Source: Sophora flavescens
Lineage: Eukaryota; Streptophyta; Magnoliopsida; Fabales; Fabaceae
DNA: 64,000 bases
Direction of reading: 5' to 3'
NCBI GenBank assembly: GCA_030762895.1
Contig: CM061066.1
Span: forward strand, 119,816,715 to 119,880,714
The position numbers and the translations under genes were made by a program. Below the pieces are notes generated by a model, which searched no databases, was not told where the DNA came from, and was given only the letters and a program-made list of their open reading frames with translations. Below are positions 19,733-29,199 of the stretch, piece after piece (within the stretch, counting starts at the first letter, position 1; each line of letters begins with the position of its first letter).

Positions 19733-20372
19733 TAGGATGGTAATTTGTATTCTATCTAATGGATACCTGCAAAAAGTTATTCATGATGGGTAGGATAATT
19801 ACCCGCATAATGGATAAGGGTCTGTCTACAGGTAAATTACTCGTAAATTTGAGTGGGTATGGGTGCGGGTACGGGTACGGGTACTATGATACTCACCCCG
19901 TCCCGCACCTACACACATATATATGAATATATAATTATTTATTTATTTACATTCCTAATATATATAATTTTAACTATATTACAAATTTTAAAACAAAAAT
20001 TAATCTAATGATTTTAATTTTTATTATAAAAAAAAGGATTTTTAATTTTCTAAACCTAGCAGCATCTATATTTCCTTTTAAATGTTTTTATTTAGTTAAA
20101 TATTTTGCTTTGTAATGTGTTATGAGTAGATTTAAAAGATATTTGGATATTTTTTAATTGTTATAACGTTTTTTTGTTATTTATTATTTTTTCACCGTTA
20201 AAGTACGGGTAACGGGTGCAGGTACGAATACTTAGTGCCCAGATGGTATGGGTAAGGGTACTAAAGTTGCTACTCACACATGTATGGGCCTGGGTACGGG
20301 TAATTTATTCAAACGCGGATATGGGATGAGTACTATAATACCCTACCCAGATCCAACTCATTGTCATCCCTA
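19733..20372. mobile_element. hAT-type MITE, 640 bp, with 8 bp target duplication
   Basis: The perfect 8 bp repeat ctttgaat flanks it at 19725-19732 and 20373-20380. The ends tagGATGGTAAT and ...GTCATCCCTA are inverted repeats, and both subterminal regions are rich in GGGTACGGGTA / TACCC motifs facing inward. An 8 bp duplication is the hAT signature. No transposase frame. It lies within about 20 bases of the right edge of the endogenous virus. Confidence 0.75.
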
Positions 20373-20380
20373 CTTTGAAT

Positions 20381-20781
20381 CATTTGATAACTAGTTAGAA
20401 TGCATTTATTTTAAGGTTTAAAATTACATTTTGAATAATGACATGACCGATAATGTTATTATCAGGAATGTTATTCTTGGGTATCTTGTAAAACATATTT
20501 GGTTAGCAATTAAATCATAGAATCTTTCTTGAAATTTCTATGAGTAATTTGAAGTTTGTTTGGTCCATGATAAATATTCCTGAGAGTAAATATTGTAATA
20601 TCAAAATACACCTGCTATATAAAATGTCATTTTAATATCAACTTTTAAATGTAATTGATAAGAAAATAAAAATAAAGTTGATTATCATACCTATACTATT
20701 AAGTAAATATTTTTATATTTTAATAATTTTCATTTTAAATAATATTTTATAATTAGTACGTTATAATTATGACCATATAAT
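20381..20781. other. AT-rich sequence, nothing recognised
   Basis: No open frame of note, no inverted repeat and no similarity to the neighbouring elements seen. Confidence 0.4.
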
Positions 20782-21300
20782 TTTAGGGAAAAATATAAAT
20801 ACACCCCTTGAACTAAAATCCATTTGCAAATAGATACATTTAACTATTTTTTCTTCTCAAATAGTCTTTATCATATTGTTATTAAAATCGATTCTTCAAC
20901 CATTTTTTTCTCAATTAGTTCTTAAACACTTGATATTAGTAAAATTAATTATTTTGTTAATTCTCAGTTAGATCACTAATAGTAAATAAATCCAACCGTG
21001 GATCTCGGTTAAATCAAATCTGTTTATATTTTTTAAAAATTATTATTATTATTTTTTAAAATAAGAACAAAGCCTTGAAGCCTGTTAGTTGAAGGATTGT
21101 TTTTACTATAATAACAGGAGTTTAAAAACTAATTGGGATGAAAAAGAAGTTTTTTTTTGAAGAACGGATGTAAAAGAAGTTGAAGGATAGATTTTAATAA
21201 TAATAGGAGTTTAAGAGCTAATTGAAAAAAATAAATAATTGAAGATGTCTATTTGTAAAAGGGTTAAAGTATAGGAGGTATGTATGTACTTTTCCCTAAA
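20782..21300. mobile_element. terminal-inverted-repeat element A, 519 bp
   Basis: It begins TTTAGGGAAAAATATAAATA and ends ...TACTTTTCCCTAAA. The inverted arms continue inward (caaatagatacatttaacta on the left; its counterpart is near 21240 on the right) for over 100 bp with mismatches. A second member of the family lies at 21621-22561. No clear target duplication is visible for this copy. Non-coding. Confidence 0.6.
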
Positions 21301-21620
21301 GTTTGTGAGATTGATAAAATATTAATTTAAAAATTTAATAAAAATTAGGATTACAAATAAGATAAAAAAAATTTAATAGTTGCTGTAGTAATATTTTTAT
21401 GGCCTTTAATGCTTTTTGATGGTTATTAAAAAGTAAAAACTAAAAATAAATAAACTAAAATATTAAAATTACAGTCGAGTAAAATGTTGTTATGGAATGG
21501 GAAGTGGGGTGTTATCAGTAGTTTGTGTAGTGATTTTTATTTTCTTCGATCCTCCTTAAATATTTTGGAGGGTCGGTACTCTTTCATCGCGCACCATTGA
21601 TATATTAGTTATTAAAAAAA
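21301..21620. other. spacer between two related TIR elements
   Basis: AT-rich, with no gene or repeat recognised. The last nine bases (ttaaaaaaa) are the probable left target duplication of element B. Confidence 0.35.
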
Positions 21621-22561
21621 GGGAAAGGTGTGTATGCATTTCTAAACTTTAACACATTTGTAAATAGATATATTCAATTATATTTTTTTAAATTATTCTT
21701 TAAATATTTATTATTAGTAAAATTAATCCTTCAGTTATTTTTTTAGTCTCAATTAATCTTTAAACTCCTAATAAAAATAAAATCAATCCTTCTATAAGTT
21801 CACAAGCGACAAATATATCTAACTATTTATTTTATTTGAATCTAAACCATTGATTGCTTCTTTTTTTTTTAAAAAAAAACTAAGCTTTAGCGTTCTTATT
21901 TTTTATATGATATTGCACTAAGATATTTTTTTTAGATGTATATAGTTTAATCTAAAATATTTTGTATAGTGACCAAAAATACTTTATACTCATTACTTTT
22001 TATACAACAATGTGTAAAAAATTATTTACTCGTAGATAGAGTGTGTAAAATTTAGATCATGAAATAATAATAAAAAATCTAATATAATATAATCTTCAAT
22101 TTTTAAGTGTAAACATTAATAAACGTGTTTCATTTCAATAACAACTTCATGACAAATACTATACATGTTCACTAAAGAAGTATAAATGAAAAGGATACTG
22201 CAACATTAAGTAGTAAGCATGAAAATATATTTCACTTATCGTTAAATTATTATCTTATAATTTTTTTTAAAAAATTATTCTTATTTATAAAAAATAAAAA
22301 TAAAAAATGCAATCAACGGTTTGGAGTTAAGCAAAATGAACGGTTGACTTTATTCATCGTTAGTGATCTAATTAAAAGTTGAGAGAATGATTGATTTTAC
22401 TAATAACAAAAGTTTAAAAATTAATTGCGACGAAAAAATAGTTAAATGATTGATTTTACTAATAGTATGAGTTTAAGGACTAATCGAGAAGAAAAAAAAT
22501 AGTTGAAAGTGCCTATTTGCAAATGGGCTAAAGTTTAAGGGGTGTATATACATTTTTCCGC
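21621..22561. mobile_element. terminal-inverted-repeat element B, 941 bp, same family as element A
   Basis: It starts GGGAAAGGTGTGTATGCA and ends ...TATACATTTTTCCGC. The inverted arms share the CAAATAG(A/G) and AACTTTA(A/G)CCC blocks with element A. The 9 bp ttaaaaaaa occurs on both sides (21612-21620 and 22562-22570), suggesting a Mutator-like duplication, although the sequence is low in complexity. It contains poly(A)/poly(T) runs and no open frame. Confidence 0.6.
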
Positions 22562-22570
22562 TTAAAAAAA

Positions 22571-22897
22571 ATCAAATGTTCAAATTTTTTACCTAAAACT
22601 TGTTTAGAGTTTTTTTTTTTTTCATTTGGATTGTCGCTCAACTTAATTAGCCCCATTTTTCCAACGGTTCAGATCTGGAGATCACCAACAATAATGTCGC
22701 CATCTCTCTAATGCTTCACCGACAACACTTTCTTAATTTCAGAGTCGCCTCCGTCGATTCTGACTTCCACCACATGCCATCCTACTTCACATGTGTGTCG
22801 TCCCCAAATGACATCGTTGATGCCTCCGCCTTCAGATAAGATGCAAAGGCAGTATTTTGGGGGTTCAGCGAGTGCAACGAACTGTGCTCGATGAGGA
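22571..22897. other. left flank of the nested LTR block, unassigned
   Basis: GC content rises from about 22660 and short frames occur, so this may be a gene or element remnant. No domain could be read. It continues on the right side of the nest at 38963 if the SIRE-type LTR is removed. Confidence 0.3.
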
Positions 22898-23129
22898 TGA
22901 AATAGATAGATATAAACACGAGAAGAGGGGTTGAATTGTGTTTATCAGACTTTTAAAAACTTTTCACAAGTAGAGGCACATAGCATATAAGTGAATGAAA
23001 AACAAAGCAGTCCGACAAGTGACTTGTGTAACACCCCGTTTTTCGTATAAGCACTTGTTGTGTATGCCTTGTTTTCCTAGGACGGCCTAGAAAGGGGCTA
23101 AGTGGGATTTTTAGTGAGAAATCCCTTCC

Positions 23130-23310
23130 TGATGCATGAGCACGCCCGTGGTCAGGTGTCAGCACGCCCGTGCTCAAGCTGTGTCTTGTGACTGTTGAGT
23201 CACAAGCATAGTCGTGCTTAATAGGAAGCACGGACGTGCAAGGGATTGGCGTCACAGAGACGCTAATGTGAGCACGCCCGTGCTTAGTAGGGTGCACGAC
23301 CATGCTCGGG
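23130..23310 (+). repeat. cluster of GAGCACGCCCGTGCTC-type palindromes, left part
   Basis: At least five near-palindromes of the form GCACG-(2 bases)-CGTGC occur near 23140, 23162, 23208, 23226, 23273 and 23295, some perfect (agcacgcccgtgct), others with one arm altered. GC-rich within an AT-rich region. It belongs to the long gypsy LTR; a second cluster lies at 36378-36520. Confidence 0.75.
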
Positions 23311-23493
23311 TCTCAGAGTCTATAAATAGAACAGTAGCGTGAGGGTTACCGTGTTAAACCATATTTTGGCACATTAGGCAATCCTAGTGTGGCAGAAACC
23401 TCTTTTCTCTTCCTTACCTTGAACCCTTTGAAGTTCTTGGTGTTCTTACTCTAGTTTTAGGAGAGAAGTAGCGCGATAGTGTCGTTTAAGGCA

Positions 23494-23731
23494 ACATTGT
23501 CTTCCCTCTCTCTTAGTCTAGCTCCTTTCTATTATTAGATCTAGAGACTAATTGGTTATCCTCTTCTTGTTTGGCCAAGGCTTGAGGAACTCGTCGAGCC
23601 GCTCGAAGGAACGTGTCTAGTTTGCCAACGTTATCATTGGGAATCTTCATACCAGGAATGAGGAGAAGGAATAGTATGAGTATGTAGGCTTGGGGGTAGC
23701 GTAAGACAAAAGGTTACCCATGACCCTTTTC
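23494..23731 (+). repeat. 238 bp duplicated LTR segment, left copy
   Basis: The segment from cattgtcttccct to acccttttc is repeated at 32514-32746 in the same orientation, about 93% identical by eye. Together the copies flank the 23732-32513 insertion complex; a single retrotransposon insertion would leave only five bases. Confidence 0.85.
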
Positions 23732-24569
23732 TGATGACAACCAAATGGTGAGGTTGCCTTGTTGAAGATCTTATGGTTGAATTTTATCAAGTGATTTTCA
23801 TAAACTAGTTTGTAATCAAAATAAAGTGAAGAAAGAAATAAAATGGAAGAAAAAAGAGGTGATGGTGGTGCCACAAACATGGAAGTTTGATAAGCCTAGG
23901 AAGTTCGCCACAAAAATCTTGGATTATTGATAAGAACAATTTGGCTCAATTAAGAACCCAAGAGACAATTCTCTCACAAAATGGAATTTGATCCAAAATG
24001 AACATCCAAGTTTTATTTCAAAGTGTTAGGGCGCAATACATATAACCATGGCTGCCAAAATCTGAATTACATTGTATTCCCCCACATTCCATAACCCCCA
24101 ACTAATAATTCACTTAACTCCAACAACTAATGACTCACTAAACCCTCCTTAACTCAGACACTAATGGTGAGTTTATTATTCTCTTTCCACCATTTTGTGG
24201 CTGCCACACTTTACTTCTCGTATTAAAAAGTGTAACTCCCACATAATTAACAAAATACATAAAAGACTAATAAACTCATGTAAAATTCGTTCATAACTGC
24301 CACCATTATTTTAACTATGATAGAAGCTGAATCTGGTCAAGAGGCTTGAAATATGTTTTGTAGGAAATTTCCTTAGCTTTCCAACCCACCAAAGATTGCA
24401 TCAATCGGAGACCCGCAGCTCAAGATACAGGCAAAACAATTCAGCTAGTTCACCACTAATGAAAATAAGATTTTCATCAAAGTCCTTGAATTTCTTCTTG
24501 ATCCAGGGTCTTCATTGGCCTTGTATCATTCTTGTTGAAAAGTTTACTTGCCCCCCTTGGCTCATATCA
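23732..24569 (-). repeat. gypsy family B LTR, left (3') copy
   Basis: 838 bp, starting TGATGACAACC on the plus strand and ending ...GGCTCATATCA. A degenerate purine-rich segment (minus strand, near 24570-24590) adjoins its right side, so it is the 3' LTR of a minus-strand element. A homologous copy, lacking its first bases, lies at 31685-32513. It shares the 'cttatcaagaatccaagattcttgtggcgaa' theme with the family C LTRs at 33.3-36.4 kb, so B and C are related families. Confidence 0.75.
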
Positions 24570-24912
24570 TACCCTCATTCTTTAAGATAATTTGTCCTCG
24601 AATTAATGACTTCAATCCCTACATCAAATGAAAGACATAGATGCCACATTGAAGATAAGTCAATATTAAAGATATTTTTATTTATTTTCTCTACAACTTG
24701 CAATAGCCCATCTCTTCTAGGGTGGACCTTTGATTTCCTTTTATTGGGAAACCTTTTATTCTTTTTATGTACACACCCAACCTCTGGGATCAAATGGAAA
24801 TTGATAGAAACCATAAAATGTAGCAAGTAGGTGTAACACATTTCCATTTTGTACAGTCAACATCTCAACACATTCATAGCCAAGGTAATGAATTATAAGA
24901 GTAAGCAGAAAA

Positions 24913-25656
24913 TTATACCTTTTGTGAAAATCTACTTTCAATTTTACCTTTCTTGATTTGAACATGGTCATAAAAGACAATGTACTTTTCTCTTTTTAAA
25001 GGCTCCCAAGAAAGTTGAGCCTTATGGATACTCTCCTTATGACAAAGAAGGGATGGTTCTTTTTGAAACAAGACAATCCTCTTAAACACATTTGGATCAT
25101 CATATGAAAGCTTACAAGAATTTGCAATAATGGGTAGAGTAAGAAGGGGAATAGTAGTTATCCCATCCATTATTGTTACATGCAAACCTTTAGAGCTCAT
25201 AACAAACCTCAAAATGCTAACTTTATTTTGATCAAAAGAGTATGTGAGCAAGTTAGAAAACAAACTTTCGCTAACTAATCCAACACATTCCTCAAAATTG
25301 TTGTGATAAATCAAATGAACATTAGAAAGCACAACAACACATTTATCAAGGAATTCATTCAAGTCTAGGTTCATAATTCTCAAATCAATCTTAGGAAGAT
25401 GGCAAGAATCATGCAATTCATCAAGCAAGTTTTCATTCCTATCAAATATAGAAGAATAACAAGTCTCGTACAATTTACCAAGCATAATATCAAATCTTGT
25501 ATTAAGATATCCATACTTTTGGGAACCCATGCAAGTTCCCAAACCATGTGGTACTTCCCTTGGGATTAACTCTTCAATTACATCGGTTGTCTTGCAAGCT
25601 TCCATTGGAGAAACATCTTTGATTTCCTTCAAAATAGAATCAACACAAGTAGGCAA
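24913..25656 (-). CDS. open frame of unknown function in gypsy B (247 codons)
   Basis: An uninterrupted minus-strand frame; an acidic, Lys/Glu-rich segment precedes its ATG (25657-25800). The beginning (EIKDVSPMEA...REVPHGLG) faintly recalls the 'EFKDVFPxExPxGLP' pre-RT segment of gypsy Pol. No protease, RT or integrase motif follows. The rest is Leu/Ser/Cys-rich, with no membrane segment. It may be a decayed, retained piece of Pol or a captured sequence; I do not assign a function. Confidence 0.4.
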   Translation of the reverse strand: MPTCVDSILKEIKDVSPMEACKTTDVIEELIPREVPHGLGTCMGSQKYGYLNTRFDIMLGKLYETCYSSIFDRNENLLDELHDSCHLPKIDLRIMNLDLNEFLDKCVVVLSNVHLIYHNNFEECVGLVSESLFSNLLTYSFDQNKVSILRFVMSSKGLHVTIMDGITTIPLLTLPIIANSCKLSYDDPNVFKRIVLFQKEPSLLCHKESIHKAQLSWEPLKREKYIVFYDHVQIKKGKIESRFSQKV

Positions 25657-25807
25657 GGAGTTAGGAAAAACATCAAAACAATCATTTACTTTTTCCTCCT
25701 CACTTTTTGTTTTGCTCTCATCTTTTTCTCGTCTCTCACTCTTTTCCGTACCCTCATCTTTCTTTTCTTCCTCGTCAAATGTACTCTTATTCTTTCCACT
25801 CTTATTT

Positions 25808-26344
25808 TCACTCTTTTTTCAAATTAGGAGAGGCTTCCATAGGTTTCTTTCCATGAGCACTAGCCACGGCCTCCTTAGAAGTTGAAGTGTTGCCCTCCTT
25901 CTTTGATTTGTTGTGAAGAACTCTATGGTAATGGTATGGAACAAATATTTTCCTCATGATTTTTCTCATTTCGACCCAAGTCTTAATAGGTTCCTCCTCA
26001 TATCTTATTATATCCTTTTGCAATTTATCCCACCAAACTAGTGCATAGTCCTTAAATTGAAGAGATGCTACCTTCACTTTCTTTCTCTCATTGTAATTGT
26101 TGCAATTGAACACTTGTTCTATCTTCATCTCCTATTTCAAATAGGCTTGGGGATCATTCTTCCCATGAAAGGTAGGAACTTTGATCTTGACCCATTTTCT
26201 AATTTGGAGAGCGACAAGTTGTCTATCATAATTTGTACTCATTTGCTCCATTTGCCTTTGAAGGGTTTGTATTTGAGTAGCTATTCTAGCATGAAGAGTT
26301 ACGAACCTTGGAGAAAGTGGTGGACTATCATCATGGGCTGTCAT
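25808..26344 (-). pseudogene. gag: gypsy Gag (chromovirus-type), one in-frame stop
   Basis: The frame starts at MTAHDDSPPLSPRF (ATG 26344) and continues through a TAG at 26132-26134, where the family normally has Trp, to 25808. It contains KVPTFHGKNDPQAYL and YALVWWDKLQKD, then MRKIMRKIFVPYHYHRVL, hallmark blocks of plant gypsy Gag. The zinc knuckle is absent; the sequence instead turns Lys/Ser-rich. Gag would form the particle. An upstream in-frame Met at 26395 is possible but less likely. Confidence 0.75.
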
Positions 26345-26555
26345 CACTTGAACACGCAAGATCAAAAGATAACAAGAAATTATAAAATTCCTCACTACAC
26401 TCCCTCACTTGTGCACACAAATGTATTTCACTCAAATTGACTTTTTCCACACAAGATGTAATTTTCACTCTTGCATTTTTTCCACTCTATTATTCTCTTT
26501 TAGGTTTTGGAGGAGTCAAACAACAATCCACACAAAAATCCAAAAATCAAGTAGT

Positions 26556-26890
26556 TGGTGACAATCAAAGGATAGGTTGCCTTTGGAAATAATCTTATGG
26601 TTGAATTTTAACTAGTTACAAAACCAAGTCAGAATTGTGTTGTAACATAAAAGGAAGAAAATATGAAAATGGGTGAAGATTAGAGATGGTATGGTGCCAC
26701 AAACAAAGAGTTTGATAAGCCAAGGAAGTTCGCCACAAGAATCTTGAATTCTTGATAAGAACAAAAGGAAAGGCTAGAAAGGAAAATCTTTGAGAATAAT
26801 GAAACAAGATAGAAGGGAAATGTTTCCAAGAACACCAATTGCCCAAATAGAACTTTTTCTCTTCTCTTTTTCTCACTATTTCATGAGCTA
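26556..26890 (-). repeat. diverged gypsy B-like LTR, 5' side
   Basis: Starting tggtgacaatcaaagg, it shares several blocks with the LTR at 23732 (cttatggttgaattttaa, ggtgccacaaac, ttcgccacaagaatcttg) but differs strongly between them, so it is another subfamily or an old copy. Its right end is obscured by the microsatellite and the adjoining viral leader. No clear primer site follows it on the minus strand. Confidence 0.5.
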
Positions 26891-26895
26891 CTTCA

Positions 26896-26896
<1 letters not shown>

Positions 26897-26954
<58 letters not shown>

Positions 26955-26956
26955 CA
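26897..26956 (+). repeat. compound microsatellite (CA)n(TA)n
   Basis: About 17 CA units followed by about 11 TA units, ending tacacacc. The reading frames across it are spurious. Confidence 0.9.
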
Positions 26957-27139
26957 CACCAGAGAGATGACGGGGTCAAGGAAGGGAAAGGGGAAAGAAG
27001 AGCAGGATGAAAGAAGTAGGAAAACAGGCGGAAATTACATTAATTAAAACAAAATTAAAATATGGAAATTAAAACATGAAAATAGTAAAAACAAGTATTG
27101 TAGAGATTAAAACAGTAAATATGAAAACTTTAAAACATA

Positions 27140-27690
27140 AACCCAGAAAGGAGGTAGAATCGACCAAGAACTGGGGAAAAACAAAAGAAAAAGAAACCGG
27201 AGCGGAGGCAGAGCCTCACCAGAACCGGTGGAGGGAGAAGAGATGATTTAAACCATGCAGGTTTTGATTGAAATGCTTGAAAACTACAAGCTTTAACGCT
27301 ACAAGATTGAAAAGATTGAAGAAGAAAGGAAAAGAACTGAGGAACTCACAAAATGAAAGCTCTTAAGGCTCTCAGAGTTTCTCACTCTAAACTCTCTCTA
27401 AAACTTCGGATGTCTAACAACTGAGCCTAACATCCTTTAAACAGAAGATTGAAAATTTACTATTACAACAGTATTGGTAAAGATGACCTATACTATTGCA
27501 ACTATTACAGAACAGTGTCGGAACAGTGCCGGTAACATGACTGGGACTGTGCTATCGGTAAGTGAATAGTGCCGGTGATAAACAGTGCCGGTAACTTGAC
27601 TGAAACTGTGACAGTCGGTAAGGAGTAGTATCATCGGATGACTGGAACTATTCAATCCAGAAATTTGATTGACTTTGTTGACTGAGGGAT
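27140..27690 (-). other. non-coding region after ORF2, possible viral promoter/leader
   Basis: On the minus strand a TTTAAAGG motif (27426-27436) is followed by CT-rich leader-like sequence to about 27140. Upstream lies a cluster of repeated 'cagtgccggtaac' words (27505-27595). No frame of interest. A promoter role is inferred only from position and composition. Confidence 0.35.
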
Positions 27691-27698
27691 AGAGATTA

Positions 27699-29165
27699 CT
27701 CATCATCACTCAGGTTGACTGTGGTATCAATACCATAGCAATCGTCTTCATTTTGATAGAAGGGATCCGAGCATTGACTTGAATCCTCTTCGTCTTCTTC
27801 TTCATCAGTTTGGGGGATCTTCTGCTTGGAGGATTTTGATGAAGAGGGTTCCTCCTCCTTTGCTAGCTTCAAGATTGCTTCCATATTTCGGAGGAAGCTT
27901 TCTTTTGATTTGGATCCTGCCTAAACTGAAACTATTTGAGATCTTTGATTAAGAAACTCACAAGTCTCTGGGTTGGCTGCCTTCATCCACTTAGGATTCT
28001 GCTGGAACCAGATTTTTACATTGTCACTTGTGGCTGCCGCATAATTGAATTGTGCCCACCACTAGACAAAGGTTGCTCTTTGCAAAATTGGCAATAAACC
28101 AGGGTATTGATCTTGCTTCTGGTATTTATACTGCCAAATGAAAACCCATGAAAGGGAAAACTTGGAGAAAAACATTAGATTGACAGGGAAAGGGGTTTCC
28201 TTGCTGTCAAAATATTTTTCGAATGTTTGATATCCTTCAAGAACTTCTTCAAGAAGGATCTGCTTGATTGGGCCAAATATTCTCCACCAATGGACTAACC
28301 AATGAGGGAATTTGTACTTAACATTCTTCTTGAAATAAATCAACCAAGAATGTCTATTTTGAATGTTTTGGTACCAGAAGATGTTGTACCAAGCTTGTTG
28401 ATAATCCCAATAATTAAAACCAATGGTATCAAAAGTTTGAGAATTTTTTTTGAAAATATGTAAATTCTTTCCGAATTGTTCAGGTGTTAAAACCTTCAAA
28501 ATTTGGAAAGTTGAGTGAGTGTATGTTGATTGATCTTTAGGGTCACGATAATGTTTGATTGTAACTGAATCAGTATCAATCAAAATAAACTCGTAAAAAT
28601 TTCTATTTTTATTTGGTTGGGATTGTTGAAAATGAGAACCATTTTGAAAGATTTTGGAGGGAACTTTGTTAGGGTTATTATCCCAAAATCCCGGTTCCAT
28701 TTGAACAACAAATTGAAATTGGTTTTTTGCAACATAGTTAGTTGCGGCTGTTTGAGTTTGAGTTTGGGTGTTGTCTTTTGATAAACGTGTATCAGGTTTG
28801 ACAACATTTATGGGAATAGCTGTTTGGGCTAATTCTCTGATTAGGTCTTTAAGAGGAGGTGGAGAACCTGATTCGTTTTCCACTCTATCTCCCCATGTTC
28901 CCTTAGGGAGTTTGGTCAGGCCTTGATCTTGAAAGGCTTGAAGAGTTTGGATTGGGATGCCATAGTCTTCTTTGGGCTGTTTGTCTTTCTGGGTTGAAGA
29001 CCCAGATTGGGTTGAAGACCCAAGTTTGATTGCTGGTTGTTGGGTCGATGACCCAGATTGCTTTTGGGCTGAAGGCCCAGATTTGGATGCACCTTGGCGT
29101 TTGGGTCCTTTAAGGACAATTCCTTTACCCTTCCCCTTTGCAGAGGAAGCCTCAGACTTTGGCAT
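27699..29165 (-). pseudogene. florendovirus-like ORF2 protein, two in-frame stops
   Basis: The frame starts at ATG 29165, 34 bases after the polymerase stop, and runs to 27699 with stops near 28062 and 27928. The N-terminus is basic and low-complexity with repeated (S/G)S(S/T)Q units. A Trp/Phe-rich middle follows (FNYWDYQQAWYNIFWYQN, FPHWLVHWWRIFGP), and the C-terminus is acidic with EEEDEEDSS. Second ORFs of florendoviruses have no known function. The Trp-rich core suggests a folded domain. I recognise no enzyme motif. Confidence 0.6.
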
Positions 29166-29199
29166 TGCTGCCAATCTCTCTCTCTTACCTACCCTGTAA

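Larger units (their letters stand above)
24570..26555 (-). mobile_element. internal region of gypsy family B element (non-autonomous)
   Basis: Read on the minus strand it holds a chromovirus-like gag and then an unusual 247-codon frame, directly followed by the 3' LTR. RT, RNase H and integrase are missing, so the copy is non-autonomous. The upstream LTR at 26556 is only distantly like the downstream one. Confidence 0.65.

Noticed and set aside
22953..23303. Minus-strand frame of 116 codons
   Set aside because: It spans an LTR boundary and the palindrome cluster; no protein similarity can be seen.
25529..25885. Plus-strand frame of 118 codons rich in Ser/Phe/Leu
   Set aside because: It is antisense to the acidic linker between gag and the unknown frame of gypsy B.
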